DNA of 64,000 nt, taken from assembly GCF_018860635.1 (NCBI RefSeq), contig NZ_JAHKPT010000009.1, forward strand, positions 1-64,000. The letters are read 5' to 3'. A program made the translations under genes and the position numbers. Source of the DNA: Aliiglaciecola lipolytica (lineage in GTDB: Bacteria > Pseudomonadota > Gammaproteobacteria > Enterobacterales > Alteromonadaceae). Of the stretch, positions 42,647 to 52,354 are shown in pieces (position 1 is the first letter of the stretch; each line of letters opens with the position of its first letter). The notes under the pieces are model-generated. The model saw nothing but the letters and a program-made list of their open reading frames with translations. It had not been told where the DNA came from and did no database searches.

Positions 42647-42956
42647 ACCTCCCTATAGCTCGTGAGCGCTATGAACTGCGCGGTCAGAACAGTTGAAACA
42701 GTTTGTTAGCGTCCAAATCGAATTAGCTGAATATTCCGAGAAAATCACGCCATTGTTTTACACGTTTATTTTTGAAAATAGATGGCCAAGCAAATATATC
42801 AATAAACGATGTAGAAGGTTTTAGAAGGCAATGCATGGAATCGGCTTAGTCAGAGGTGTAAATTGTGAGCAACCAAGCCTGTAGATTAAGCAATGTGTTC
42901 AGAGCATGAAGTTACAAAGCGCTCAGCCTTTTAATAATAAGTAGATAGACACACCT

Positions 42957-43388
42957 TTAACAATACATGCGACGATTGCGCTCGATTTCACGTAGGTATT
43001 GATGTTTTTCGAATATCAATGGTGCTAATCCAGAGTAGTTCCAGTATCCCCCTTTGTCGGCTTTATTTTTATCATCTCGATAGGGATTCACCCAGCGATG
43101 CCAGATAACATATTCCTGACCAACGTCCTGCTGACAAAAAATATCAACGGTTAAGAACCAGCACATAGGTTCTCCACATGTACAGACATAAGGCACCGCA
43201 CTATCGGCGGAATCTAAATGATTGATTCCCAGCCCCGGTTGATAAGTACCAGCAATGCGCCCAGCAAAAGGTTTTTCAAAGTCAGTGATGGTTTCTAAAT
43301 AAGAGTTACCATCAACAAGTAGATCAAAACTCGGGCTTCCGTAATCATTACCGAAATAAGCCAAACCAAAGGTATTTACTATTGCCAT
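42957..43388 (-). CDS. Unknown small protein with Cys-rich motif
   Basis: A 143-residue soluble protein. The motif YVCTCGEPMCWF (about residues 67-78) could bind a metal or be a redox site. Other visible stretches are FGNDYGSPSFDLLVDGNSYL at the N terminus and VIWHRWVNPYRDD after a Tyr-rich run. There is no signal peptide, no membrane segment, and no partner gene within 190 bp. I do not recognise the family; an apparently complete gene with biased codon use and clear start (ATG 43388) supports it being real. Confidence 0.6.
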   Translation of the reverse strand: MAIVNTFGLAYFGNDYGSPSFDLLVDGNSYLETITDFEKPFAGRIAGTYQPGLGINHLDSADSAVPYVCTCGEPMCWFLTVDIFCQQDVGQEYVIWHRWVNPYRDDKNKADKGGYWNYSGLAPLIFEKHQYLREIERNRRMYC

Positions 43389-43579
43389 CGTTCTACACTG
43401 CTGAAAAGAGTAAACCGATTAAATACGCATTTAGAAACGAGGTCAAATCGCAGTCGACATAACCTTTTTAATCCATACTGGCCGGCTTTAATTTAGCTTT
43501 TCTCGTCAGCATTCTCGTCAACATTTTTGGTAAATTTTATGTCAGGGATATTATTAAACTTAGTGAACTACTCTTGCAT

Positions 43580-44146
43580 TTATGGTTTAGATGGTTTGAA
43601 TTTGTCAGCTAAAGTTTGATTGCCTTGACTTGCAGCAATGTCGCTTAAACTACGACTATTGCTATCCTTTAAGTCCACATTAGCACCTTGTGCTATGAGT
43701 TCTTCAATAATCTCTTGTCGGTCAAATAAGGTAGCAAACATCAATGCTGTTTGACCATTTTGATTGGCTTGATCAACTTCACAGTCCAGCCCCATCAAAG
43801 ATTTAGCAATGCGAAAATTGCCCTTGAATATAGCGCCCATTAACGCAGTATTTCCTTTAATGTCTTCTTGGCATGGATTGATATCCTCTACACTGAGTAA
43901 ATAGTTAACGGTTTCAGTTTGGCCATTGTAGGCAGATAAAATCAATGCAGTATAACCTTTTTCGTTAGCGATATTGACTGATAGACCGGCATTGTAAAAG
44001 GTCGATAGTAATTCAATATCACCGTTTCTAGCAGCATCAAAATAAAGCTTTTTAAGTTGACTGCTTCGTTCACTTTTATGGGCAAATGATGGATTAGACC
44101 CGAATACAACAAGCATAATCAAACAGACATGAATCAAGGTTTTCAT
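43580..44146 (-). CDS. Periplasmic ankyrin-repeat protein (AnkB-like)
   Basis: A 188-residue protein. The start is ATG 44146 with GGAAAG upstream; an in-frame TTG at 44161 is less likely. Signal peptide MKTLIHVCLIMLVVFGSNPS is followed by about four ankyrin repeats (LLSTFYNAGLSVNIANEKGY, TALILSAYNGQTETVNYLL, NTALMGAIFKGNFRIAKSL, TALMFATLFDRQEIIEEL). It follows the periplasmic catalase by about 65 bp, the same pairing as katB-ankB in Pseudomonas aeruginosa, in which AnkB is needed for full catalase activity. The repeats probably protect or assemble the catalase. The intergenic hairpin may reduce its expression relative to the catalase. Confidence 0.85.
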   Translation of the reverse strand: MKTLIHVCLIMLVVFGSNPSFAHKSERSSQLKKLYFDAARNGDIELLSTFYNAGLSVNIANEKGYTALILSAYNGQTETVNYLLSVEDINPCQEDIKGNTALMGAIFKGNFRIAKSLMGLDCEVDQANQNGQTALMFATLFDRQEIIEELIAQGANVDLKDSNSRSLSDIAASQGNQTLADKFKPSKP

Positions 44147-44164
44147 AACTCTTTCCTTCAAAAG

Positions 44165-44190
44165 CCACTGCCTGGTTTAACAGGCAGTGG
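44165..44190 (-). terminator. Hairpin between katB and the ankyrin gene
   Basis: A perfect 10-bp stem (CCACTGCCTG/CAGGCAGTGG, 6-base loop) followed on the minus strand by CTTTT. It lies after the katB stop and just before the ankyrin gene's ribosome-binding site, so it may be a leaky terminator or mRNA-stability element that sets the katB:ank ratio. Confidence 0.65.
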
Positions 44191-44212
44191 CGGGTTTTAT
44201 GCAGCGAATCAA

Positions 44213-45808
44213 TTAAAACAACTTGCTTAATTTAAGGGCAATCTTCTCACCTTCAGCAGCCAAGGCTTGTTGCTCGGCCATTAGCGCTTTAGCTCTGGCT
44301 TTCACTTTACTCAAGTTAGTACCTGAACGTTTCGCGATAGCGGTGCCGTAATCTTTATCTGCGTTGTACATAAATGCACTGATATTGATTCGAACTAGCT
44401 CTTTATCAGATGTTGCTAATGCGCCGCCTAATACTTCAATAAGCCTTGCTTGTTCGTCTTTAGTAAATGAACGATACAAATCACCAGCTTGTCTAAAGTT
44501 TAATTGCTTGTAAAAAGGTATTTGTTGATAGCTTCCTAACAAAGGCATGGTTGAATACTTGTATTTTGTATCTTCTGCTAAATCAATGTACTCACTTGGC
44601 TGATAATTAACCTCACGCTGGGTATTGGTAGGACGCAATTTACCGTGTTGCATGTGGTTGTTTATAGCCACATTTTTAGGTGCGTTAATCGGAATACGGT
44701 AAGAGTTCACGCCTAAACGGTAACGCTGGGTATCTGCATAGGCAAACACTCTACCTTGTAATAATCTATCTTCTGATGGCTCAATTCCAGGAATTACATT
44801 ACTTGGTGCAAAAGCAGCTTGCTCAGTTTCTTCAAAAAAGTTATCAGGCACTCTATTTAGCACCATTCTGCCAACTTTACGCAGCGGCAATTTGTCTTCA
44901 GGCCAAATTTTAGTGGCATCAAGAGGGTTAAAGTCAAAGTTGTTGACATCTTTTGGCGACAATACTTGAATATATAGGTCCCAAGTAGCCGTTTCACCTT
45001 TTTCACCAATACGTGTATAAACATCTGTGGTATGAGGCTGCATATCTTGACCTTGTACGGTCGAAGCTTCTTTGTAAGTGAAGTTCTTTACACCTTGGTT
45101 GGTTTTCCAAGTAAATTTCACATAGTTCATTTCACCTTTAGCATTCACAAATTTATACGCATGAACACTAGAGCCGTCCATATTTAGGTAACTTTTTGGT
45201 GTGCCGTAGTCAGAAAACAACATGGTGAGCATTTGGGTTGATTCTGGTACATGAGAAAAGAAATCGAACACTCTTGATGCTTTTTGCACATTGTCATAGG
45301 GCGATGGTTTTAAACTGTGAACCATATCTGGAAACTTAATCGCATCGCGAATAAAGAAGATCGGGAAGTTGTTACCGACTAAATCCCAGTTACCTTGTTC
45401 TGTGTAAAATTTCACTGCGAATCCACGAGGATCGCGCAATGTTTCAGGAGATTGATGACCGTGAATTACCGCCGAAAAACGCGTAAATACTTCAGTATTT
45501 TTACCTTTTTCTTGAAATGGGGCAGCCATGGTTATGTCAGATAAATCGGCGTAATTTTCGTAGTAACCATGAATACCAGTACCACGTGCATGCACTACTC
45601 TTTCAGGAACACGCTCTCTATCAAAGGCTGCCAACTTTTCAATTAGGTGACTGTCTTGGAGTAATACGCCGCCCCAAGGTCCAGCTGTTTGAGAGTTTTG
45701 GTTGTCACCGATAGGCGCACCGTTTTGTCTTGTCATGGTTGTTTCAGCAAGCGCGCTAACCGATAACAAGATCAAACTTGATAGGGTTATTAATTTTTTC
45801 ATTTTCAT
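44213..45808 (-). CDS. katB: Periplasmic heme catalase (KatB-type)
   Basis: A 531-residue monofunctional heme catalase converting H2O2 to water and oxygen. A signal peptide (1-21, LILLSVSALA) directs it to the periplasm. The distal His73 is in VVHARGTGIHGYYENY, the distal Asn in LVGNNFPIFFIRDAIKFPD, and the proximal-heme Tyr region RLLQGRVFAYADTQRYRLG is slightly different from the canonical DTHRHRLG. Length and C-terminal region fit KatB/KatA small-subunit catalases. The downstream ankyrin gene makes the katB-ankB assignment strong. No OxyR gene is adjacent and no clear OxyR site was identified. Confidence 0.92.
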   Translation of the reverse strand: MKMKKLITLSSLILLSVSALAETTMTRQNGAPIGDNQNSQTAGPWGGVLLQDSHLIEKLAAFDRERVPERVVHARGTGIHGYYENYADLSDITMAAPFQEKGKNTEVFTRFSAVIHGHQSPETLRDPRGFAVKFYTEQGNWDLVGNNFPIFFIRDAIKFPDMVHSLKPSPYDNVQKASRVFDFFSHVPESTQMLTMLFSDYGTPKSYLNMDGSSVHAYKFVNAKGEMNYVKFTWKTNQGVKNFTYKEASTVQGQDMQPHTTDVYTRIGEKGETATWDLYIQVLSPKDVNNFDFNPLDATKIWPEDKLPLRKVGRMVLNRVPDNFFEETEQAAFAPSNVIPGIEPSEDRLLQGRVFAYADTQRYRLGVNSYRIPINAPKNVAINNHMQHGKLRPTNTQREVNYQPSEYIDLAEDTKYKYSTMPLLGSYQQIPFYKQLNFRQAGDLYRSFTKDEQARLIEVLGGALATSDKELVRINISAFMYNADKDYGTAIAKRSGTNLSKVKARAKALMAEQQALAAEGEKIALKLSKLF

Positions 45809-45914
45809 TTTACATCCTATTTATCTACAACATGGGAAGCCCCAATAGAGTGCTAGGATAAAAACTCGGTGAAAATTAGTACATTTGATAAAAACGAAGT
45901 CTAGATTCTATTTT

Positions 45915-47186
45915 TTAGAACCAAGCTTGAATGGCATCAATAACGTTATACTGCCCATCAACTATTAGTATTTTTCGCCATTTATCGAAGGTGGTACATG
46001 GGTGAGAAATGCCAACAGCAACCATATCTCCGGGCGCTAAACTGTCATCAATAGGTACCTTTAAAAAACAATGTTGATCATTAATTCGGGTTATTTGGTA
46101 ATTTGTGTGATCAATAGGGGTTATCTTCGAAGATAATTTCGATTTGGCATACAAGGGTTTTGGCAATCCTTTGTCATAGGAAAAATCTCGTTTGCCTGCA
46201 CCTAAAATAACGACTCCGGGTTCTGGTTGAGACAACACATAACACCAAACTTCAATTGCCGACTCAGAAGCAGGCAAAGTCAGTTGCGCGCTGCCTAACC
46301 TGTCATCAATAGCCATGGAGGCCTTTTCGTAGACGCCAGAGTCACTGAATAAGTAACACCCACTTCTAAGCACAATTTTTGCGTCATACTCGTGTTGCAA
46401 ACGGGCAAATGTTAGCGCACACATATCGTAGTATTCAGAACCACCAATACTGATAATCAACGACTGCGCAGGCACTATGGTTTGCTGTTCTATAAATGCA
46501 CAGATGGTGCTATCAAGTAAGCTCAAAAAGTCCTGAACGCTACTCTGTTTTTGCTCATCAGAGCCCTCAAAAACGGCTTCATACGCGCTGAAGCCGGCAA
46601 TTTCCCATTGATTAGTGTAAATGGCCTCGATTAACGTTTTAGCCGTAGCGGCTTCTCGTACGCCGCACCGTCCACCATAAGCCCCTAATTCGATTAGTAA
46701 TTTTAGCCGACCACGGTTTTTTATATTCGCCGCTTTTAACAATTCGAAAGCATCTAAAGAATCGATAAAAAGGTACATAATTAAATCAGGGTATTCTGCC
46801 AGTAGTAACTCAACCTCTTTGATATTTGCTCGGCCAACTAACTGATTGGCAAATATTATATGTTTGGCCCCCATCTGTGCAGCTAACCTTGAATTGGTCA
46901 CGTTTGCCACCGTTAAACCCCATACACCATCGGCTAACTGCTCAAAAATCAACTCAGGACTCATGGTCGTTTTGATATGTGGAGCAAGCAACAAATCGTT
47001 GCGCTCAAGCCATTGATTCATCCGCAGACTATTTTGTAGCAACGCATGTTTTTTAATTATTGCACAAGGCAGAGGCAAATCTTCTTGCAGAATATTCCAG
47101 CCTGCATTGGCTATTTGTTCACGACTAAACTGTTGTGCGTGAAAAGGTATTCCCTTAAATAGCGGTTTCGGTTGGTAAGAGTCCAT
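45915..47186 (-). CDS. DSD1-like D-amino-acid deaminase (fold-type III PLP enzyme)
   Basis: A 423-residue enzyme of the alanine racemase/DSD family. The PLP lysine is Lys72 in LLLAPHIKTTMSPEL. The eukaryotic-type D-serine dehydratase zinc ligands appear near the C terminus as His395 and Cys397 in SHPCTTFDKWR, so it should be a zinc- and PLP-dependent D-serine or D-threonine deaminase or aldolase. Length is typical (about 380-430). It is divergent or isolated: the Amt-GGDEF-EAL gene lies upstream on the same strand with about 90 bp between. The substrate is not assignable from sequence alone. Confidence 0.82.
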   Translation of the reverse strand: MDSYQPKPLFKGIPFHAQQFSREQIANAGWNILQEDLPLPCAIIKKHALLQNSLRMNQWLERNDLLLAPHIKTTMSPELIFEQLADGVWGLTVANVTNSRLAAQMGAKHIIFANQLVGRANIKEVELLLAEYPDLIMYLFIDSLDAFELLKAANIKNRGRLKLLIELGAYGGRCGVREAATAKTLIEAIYTNQWEIAGFSAYEAVFEGSDEQKQSSVQDFLSLLDSTICAFIEQQTIVPAQSLIISIGGSEYYDMCALTFARLQHEYDAKIVLRSGCYLFSDSGVYEKASMAIDDRLGSAQLTLPASESAIEVWCYVLSQPEPGVVILGAGKRDFSYDKGLPKPLYAKSKLSSKITPIDHTNYQITRINDQHCFLKVPIDDSLAPGDMVAVGISHPCTTFDKWRKILIVDGQYNVIDAIQAWF

Positions 47187-47273
47187 TAGCGTCCTTTGAA
47201 TTTCAACGTTACTAAATGAATGTTAAGGGTGAGTAATTATTCTATGTTTAAGCTCTATAGATGTTAATCAAGG

Positions 47274-50200
47274 TCAGTTCAACTGGGAATTTAATAATTC
47301 AAATACAGCATCTGCCCCTTGAGGTTGATGGAATAGATACCCTTGGTATAGATCGCAGCCCATATTTTGCAGGGTGTTAAATTGAGAATAGGTTTCTACC
47401 CCTTCGGCAACCGTCATCAAATTTAGGCTTTTGGCTAAATTAATAATGGTAGCGCAAATCTCTGCGTCTTCGGTTTTAGAGTCACACTCATGGACAAAAG
47501 AGCGGTCTATTTTCAGAATATCTAGCGGCAATTTTTTGAGGTAGCTTAGGGAAGAATATCCTGTGCCAAAATCGTCAATGGAGACTTTAATGTGAAGGCC
47601 TTTTAATTCCTTCAAAATGGCGATGCAACTCTGTATATCTTGAATCAAGATACCTTCAGTAATTTCAAATTCGAGCAGTTCACCGGGTATTGAAAACTGC
47701 TTTAGCAGTTGTTTAATGTGACGAATAAAATCCTCAGCAACTAATTGGCGACCTGAGATATTGATCGCAACAGGCACCACATTCGAATTATGGTCGAGCC
47801 AATAACGCAGTTGTTCAAGGACTTTAGTCATCATAATTTCACCAATTTGCACAATCAAATTACTTTGTTCGGCAATCGGGATAAATTCGTTCGGGGATAT
47901 TTCATCCGAACCTTTTTGCTGCCATCGAATCAAGGCTTCTAATGATAATATCTCACCATCTGCTTTAACTTTCGGCTGATAAACAACACTGAATTCATCT
48001 TGTTCGATGGCTTGTCCAATTTTTCTTTCAAAGCTCATCTCTTGTTGTGCTTTTTGTCCCATTTTTTCAGTGTACAACTTGAAATTATCACGGCCATAAA
48101 ATTTTGCGTTGTACATGGCAATATCCGCTCTTTGGATTAATTCCTCAGTGCCTAGCTCGCCGTTGGTAGATACTGCAACACCAACACTAGTGGCAATTTG
48201 ATAGTTTTTACCATTCAAGGTAATGGGTTCTCGCATGATAGACAGAATTCGCTGCGCTTTTTCAGTGATTAATTGTTGATTCAGCTCCCCGGTCATAACC
48301 ACGATAAATTCGTCACCACCAAGGCGCGCAATAATATCTTCCTCACGACAAATTTCTTTTAAGCGATTGGCCACCTGACACAATAGGTAGTCACCGGCTT
48401 TGTGCCCCAAGGTATCGTTAATCTTTTTAAATTTATCCAAATCTAAAAAGAATAGCGCAATAACCCCCATGTGTTTTTTCGCTTTTGCCACTTGGTAATT
48501 TAATTCAGTGATCAAATGGGTGCGATTAGATAAATGGGTTAACGGGTCGTGATATGCCAAAAAATTTAATCTAGCTTGAATTTTTTGTTGTTTGGTGACG
48601 TCTCTTATATGCAGAGTAAATTCATTAATAAGACTATTATTTAATTTACTACTTGTAATAGTCACTTCAGCGGGAAACGTTTGCCCTGCGGCACGCTTTA
48701 ACTCTATTTCACTGCGCCGGTTAAGTACTAAGCCATTCGCTGAGACAAACTGCAGTTTTAAGCTCTCACTAAACTCCACTATATCTTTATCTAGCGCAAA
48801 ACTATTAATAAAACTTTGCCCCATGACTTCGGCTTTCAAGCAGCCAAATGTTCTCTCTGCTGCAGGGTTAAACTCAATAATGTTTCCCTGCCAGTCAATA
48901 GAGACAATACAATCCATTGATGAATCTAGAATGGCACTCTTACGCCTTTCACTTATTTTAAACTGATTTATTGCCTTTTCACGCTGGGTCATCTCTTTTG
49001 ACACTTTACTGATGACTTCGTTATATTTGCGCGCTATTTGACCTACTTCAGTAAATGGCTCTTCTTTTACTTGAAGGGTGAAATCGCCTTTATTTTGATG
49101 ATTTTGCATATCATCCAGCAAGTCTATTAATTCAGTGGAAGCTTTATGTTCACTGATATTCAGGCCACTAAGTTCATGTTCTCTGGTTACTCTTAATGGC
49201 GATATTTTATTCAAAATTAAGAGTATGAAATAACAGCTTAAAAAACTAAATAAGCCAATCACCACTACCCCCAAAAGTTGAATTGTGAGCTGCGACATAA
49301 ATGATAAGCCAGTACCTAACTTAGCTTGTTCGCCAAAAAAGGCGACCGCCAGAGTTCCCCAAATGCCGGCAAATAGGTGAGTAGGAATAACGTTTAAGGC
49401 ATCATCAACTTTAAGCAAGTCCATTAATTTAGAACCGTAATGCACGACTATACCTGCTACAACACCTATTATTGCGGCGTCCACAGGTGCTACCGCATGA
49501 CAACTCGCCGTTATCGCGACTAAACCGGCAATAATGCCATTTAAGCTCGCCCCCATATCCACATATTTTTTGGTTCGCAAATGAATAAATGTGGCTGTTA
49601 ACCCACCCCACATAGCAGCAAGACAGGTGTTCAGAATGATATAAGGAACTTGCTCATCAAATTTCAAAGTACTGCCGCCATTGAACCCAAACCATCCAAA
49701 CCAAATAAGTAAGGTTCCCATGGCAGCCAAAGGTAAATTGCTACCTGAAGGAAATTTGCTATTTGCTTTAAACCTGTCGATTCTTGGCCCAACAATTAAG
49801 ACGCTGGCCAAAGCGACCCACCCACCTACCGAATGCACCACCGTTGAGCCAGCAAAATCCACAAATCCCAAAGATTCAAGCCAGCCTCGATTATCAGGAT
49901 TGTATACACCAGCCCAAGCCCAATGCCCTACAAAGGGGTAAATTAGCCCGCTTAAAATCAACGTGATATACATATAGCTGGAAAACCGAGCGCGCTCAGC
50001 AATAGCACCAGAAGTTAAAGTCGCTGCGGTGCTACAGAACATCATTTGAAATAAGAAGAAGGTGATTTGAAAAGAAGTATTCCCCTCGCCAAAAGCAAAG
50101 TCGCCAGTTCCAGCCCATCCCCCTAGACTTGGACCAAACATAATACCAAAGCCAAACAACCAAAAAATACTAGCGGATACAATGAAGTCACCAATATTTT

Positions 50201-50318
50201 TTGCAGCGACATTTATACTATTTTTGCTGCGCGTTCTGCCGCTTTCTAGACACAAAAATCCTGCTTGCATTAAAAACACAAACATCGCTGACAAGAGCAG
50301 CCAAAAATTATCAGACAA
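47274..50318 (-). CDS. Ammonium transporter fused to PAS-GGDEF-EAL
   Basis: A 1014-residue membrane protein. The N-terminal Amt domain (about 1-385) has LQAGFLCLESGRTRSKNS and the twin conduction histidines in STVVHSVGGW and PTHLFAGIWG. A linker (about 390-450), a PAS domain (about 455-575, SAILDSSMDCIVSIDWQGNI), a GGDEF domain with intact ARLGGDEFIVV, and an EAL domain with SLEALIRWQ, EITEGI and IDDFGTGYSSLSYLKK follow. Start is TTG 50318, with AGGGT 7 bases upstream; a stop lies four codons before. The protein presumably senses ammonium through the Amt domain and changes cyclic-di-GMP level; EAL catalytic motifs are present, so it may both make and degrade. Confidence 0.93.
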   Translation of the reverse strand: MSDNFWLLLSAMFVFLMQAGFLCLESGRTRSKNSINVAAKNIGDFIVSASIFWLFGFGIMFGPSLGGWAGTGDFAFGEGNTSFQITFFLFQMMFCSTAATLTSGAIAERARFSSYMYITLILSGLIYPFVGHWAWAGVYNPDNRGWLESLGFVDFAGSTVVHSVGGWVALASVLIVGPRIDRFKANSKFPSGSNLPLAAMGTLLIWFGWFGFNGGSTLKFDEQVPYIILNTCLAAMWGGLTATFIHLRTKKYVDMGASLNGIIAGLVAITASCHAVAPVDAAIIGVVAGIVVHYGSKLMDLLKVDDALNVIPTHLFAGIWGTLAVAFFGEQAKLGTGLSFMSQLTIQLLGVVVIGLFSFLSCYFILLILNKISPLRVTREHELSGLNISEHKASTELIDLLDDMQNHQNKGDFTLQVKEEPFTEVGQIARKYNEVISKVSKEMTQREKAINQFKISERRKSAILDSSMDCIVSIDWQGNIIEFNPAAERTFGCLKAEVMGQSFINSFALDKDIVEFSESLKLQFVSANGLVLNRRSEIELKRAAGQTFPAEVTITSSKLNNSLINEFTLHIRDVTKQQKIQARLNFLAYHDPLTHLSNRTHLITELNYQVAKAKKHMGVIALFFLDLDKFKKINDTLGHKAGDYLLCQVANRLKEICREEDIIARLGGDEFIVVMTGELNQQLITEKAQRILSIMREPITLNGKNYQIATSVGVAVSTNGELGTEELIQRADIAMYNAKFYGRDNFKLYTEKMGQKAQQEMSFERKIGQAIEQDEFSVVYQPKVKADGEILSLEALIRWQQKGSDEISPNEFIPIAEQSNLIVQIGEIMMTKVLEQLRYWLDHNSNVVPVAINISGRQLVAEDFIRHIKQLLKQFSIPGELLEFEITEGILIQDIQSCIAILKELKGLHIKVSIDDFGTGYSSLSYLKKLPLDILKIDRSFVHECDSKTEDAEICATIINLAKSLNLMTVAEGVETYSQFNTLQNMGCDLYQGYLFHQPQGADAVFELLNSQLN

Positions 50319-50580
50319 CCGATGACCCTAAAAGTAGTATATTTCAGTTAGTAAACGGTCGCTTTTGCAAGAACTATTCCCGCTATATTCCCTTAGCAAA
50401 GTCCCATTTAATGCGGTTAAACTGCAATACACCACCAAAACTGTGCAACCAGTGTTCAAGTTTTGTGCATTACATCCAAATTAGTGCGCAACAAGATGCG
50501 AGAGAATTTCACGTATTTTAAGATTATCGAAAACTAACTGAACAGGTAATTTTTGAAAACTGCCAAGTTAGCCAATACTG

Positions 50581-51522
50581 TCACTTTTTGACGTAGACCG
50601 CATTGGCGAGTTTTTCAGCGACAATCTCTCTAAAAAATTGCCCAAGTTCGCGAAAGAATACTCGACCTGGCGCGGTATTTCGCCAAATCAAATGTTGCAC
50701 ACGAGTAATTGGCGTGTCTAACAACTCACACACATGAAGTTCATTTGGACGATGTAATTCAGAGTGCACATATAGCCCAGGTAAAAAAGCGACACCCACT
50801 CCCATCACGACCATTTGTCTGAGCGTATCTAAACTTGTGCCCTCGTAATCCCGATACATCTGTGCACCAATTTGAGCACAAATAGTTTGAACTTGATGAT
50901 GGAAGTGATGGTGACCTTCTAACGTCAGCACCTTTTCACCTTGCACATCAGAGGGTTTTACAAACTCTTGACCTGCCAAAGGATGATCTCCAGGCATGAC
51001 CAACTTTAGCGGTTCTGTAAATAGCTCAGAAACGATGAATTGCGTGGATTCATGAGTTGACGGTGATATAATTAGGTCGTATTGGCCGTTAAGTAAACCT
51101 TCTTCCAACTGTTGCGGAAACTCTTCTCGCACGTAGAATTTTAATTGACTAAAACGCCGATGTAATTCAGGCAATACAAATGGTAACAAATAGGGTCCCA
51201 ACGTAGGCGGAACGCCCAAGCGATAGGTAGTTGAGGCTCCATCAATGAGTTCACGTGCAGTGTCGTTAAAACGTTGACCTGCGCGTAAAACCTCTTCTGC
51301 AAGCGCAAGTAAAGTATTCCCCTGAGGGGTCAGTAAAGTGCCGCTTCGATTGCGTTCAAATAAACTCAAGTTCATGTTTTTTTCAAGGGTTTGAACTTGT
51401 GTGGTTAAAGTAGGTTGACTGATTCCCAACGATTGTGCAGCGCGTCGAAAACTCAAACTTTTGGCGACTGCCACAAAGTATTTTAGTTGATTTATGGAGG
51501 GATATTTATTGTCTGTAGTCAT
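50581..51522 (-). CDS. LysR-type transcriptional regulator
   Basis: A 313-residue regulator with an N-terminal winged helix (about 10-68, SLSFRRAAQSLGISQPTLTTQ) and a periplasmic-binding-type effector domain (about 95-300). It is divergently transcribed from the carbonic anhydrase and SulP genes, with about 170 bp between starts, so it probably controls them or itself. The DNA-binding helix QPTLTTQVQTLEKNMNLSLF is in the OxyR/CysB/CbbR style; the ligand is unknown. Confidence 0.9.
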   Translation of the reverse strand: MTTDNKYPSINQLKYFVAVAKSLSFRRAAQSLGISQPTLTTQVQTLEKNMNLSLFERNRSGTLLTPQGNTLLALAEEVLRAGQRFNDTARELIDGASTTYRLGVPPTLGPYLLPFVLPELHRRFSQLKFYVREEFPQQLEEGLLNGQYDLIISPSTHESTQFIVSELFTEPLKLVMPGDHPLAGQEFVKPSDVQGEKVLTLEGHHHFHHQVQTICAQIGAQMYRDYEGTSLDTLRQMVVMGVGVAFLPGLYVHSELHRPNELHVCELLDTPITRVQHLIWRNTAPGRVFFRELGQFFREIVAEKLANAVYVKK

Positions 51523-51690
51523 TTTGTAACCTGTTGGTATTAATGAGTTCTCATGGAGTTCTCTTAGAGATCACTGATAGCAAAAAGCTATCGCGACAAC
51601 AAGTATACTTCTATCTGTCTATCAGGTAAAACTAAAAACGTTGTTCAATTCGTAACAAGTATTTTTAAACATTTTATAGGAGTGACTTTC

Positions 51691-52335
51691 ATGGACCACG
51701 TAATTTCTGGTGTTGCTAAATTTCAAAAAGAAGTCTTTCCTGATAAGAAAGCAACTTTTAAAAAGTTAGCGAATGGGCAAAACCCTGAAGTATTATTTAT
51801 TACCTGCGCCGATTCGCGCATTGATCCAAATCTATTAACTCAAACTGAACCTGGTGAACTTTTCATTTGTCGTAATGCGGGCAACATTGTCCCTCCTCAC
51901 AGCAATGTCACCGGCGGAATAACCGCATCCATTGAATTTGCAGTAGCAGCGTTAGGTGTTTCACATATTATCGTCTGTGGACACTCTGATTGTGGCGCAA
52001 TGAAAGGTGCTTTGTACCCTGAAAAACTTGATGGATTACCCCACGTAAAAGAATGGTTATCCCATAGTCGCTGTGCGTCGGAAATAGTCAAAGAAAAATA
52101 TGGCAGCCTATGTATGGACCATTTGGAAAAGTTAACTGAAGAGAATGTAGTACAACAATTACAACATCTTCGTACTCACCCATCTGTTGCGGCCAAGTTA
52201 GCCACCGGTCAAGTGAAACTGCACGGCTGGGTTTACAATATCGAAAGCGGTCAAGTCCTTAGTTATGATCCACAAAGCGCTAAGTTTACACCATTGGGCC
52301 AGACACAAACCGAAGCCAAATTGTCTATAGCGTAA
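51691..52335 (+). CDS. Beta-class carbonic anhydrase
   Basis: A 214-residue zinc enzyme hydrating CO2 to bicarbonate. The start at ATG 51691 is chosen because TAGGAG precedes it; a GTG at 51682 overlaps that site. Zinc ligands are in ITCADSRIDP (Cys, Asp, Arg triad) and VCGHSDCGAMKG (His, Cys). The strongly conserved NAGNIVPP is present. It is followed 19 bp later by a SulP transporter and preceded by a divergent LysR, a common set in marine bacteria for bicarbonate supply. Confidence 0.95.
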   Translation: MDHVISGVAKFQKEVFPDKKATFKKLANGQNPEVLFITCADSRIDPNLLTQTEPGELFICRNAGNIVPPHSNVTGGITASIEFAVAALGVSHIIVCGHSDCGAMKGALYPEKLDGLPHVKEWLSHSRCASEIVKEKYGSLCMDHLEKLTEENVVQQLQHLRTHPSVAAKLATGQVKLHGWVYNIESGQVLSYDPQSAKFTPLGQTQTEAKLSIA

Positions 52336-52354
52336 AGACATACAGGGTACTTAT

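Larger units (their letters stand above)
42436..42956. other. Gene-free stretch of 520 bp with Fur-like site and RNA-like structure
   Basis: No supported coding region. The first 100 bp are AT-rich. Then come a second Fur-like site (42534-42554) and a structured block (42562-42646). The remainder (42700-42956) is AT-rich without clear repeats. One 42-codon frame (about 42569-42694, plus strand) is open across the structured block but has no ATG, GTG or TTG start. Confidence 0.6.

Noticed and set aside
42569-42694. 42-codon small protein downstream of the second Fur-like site
   Set aside because: The frame has no ATG, GTG or TTG start before the conserved-looking stretch, and the DNA forms clear stems, so an RNA or chance frame is more likely.
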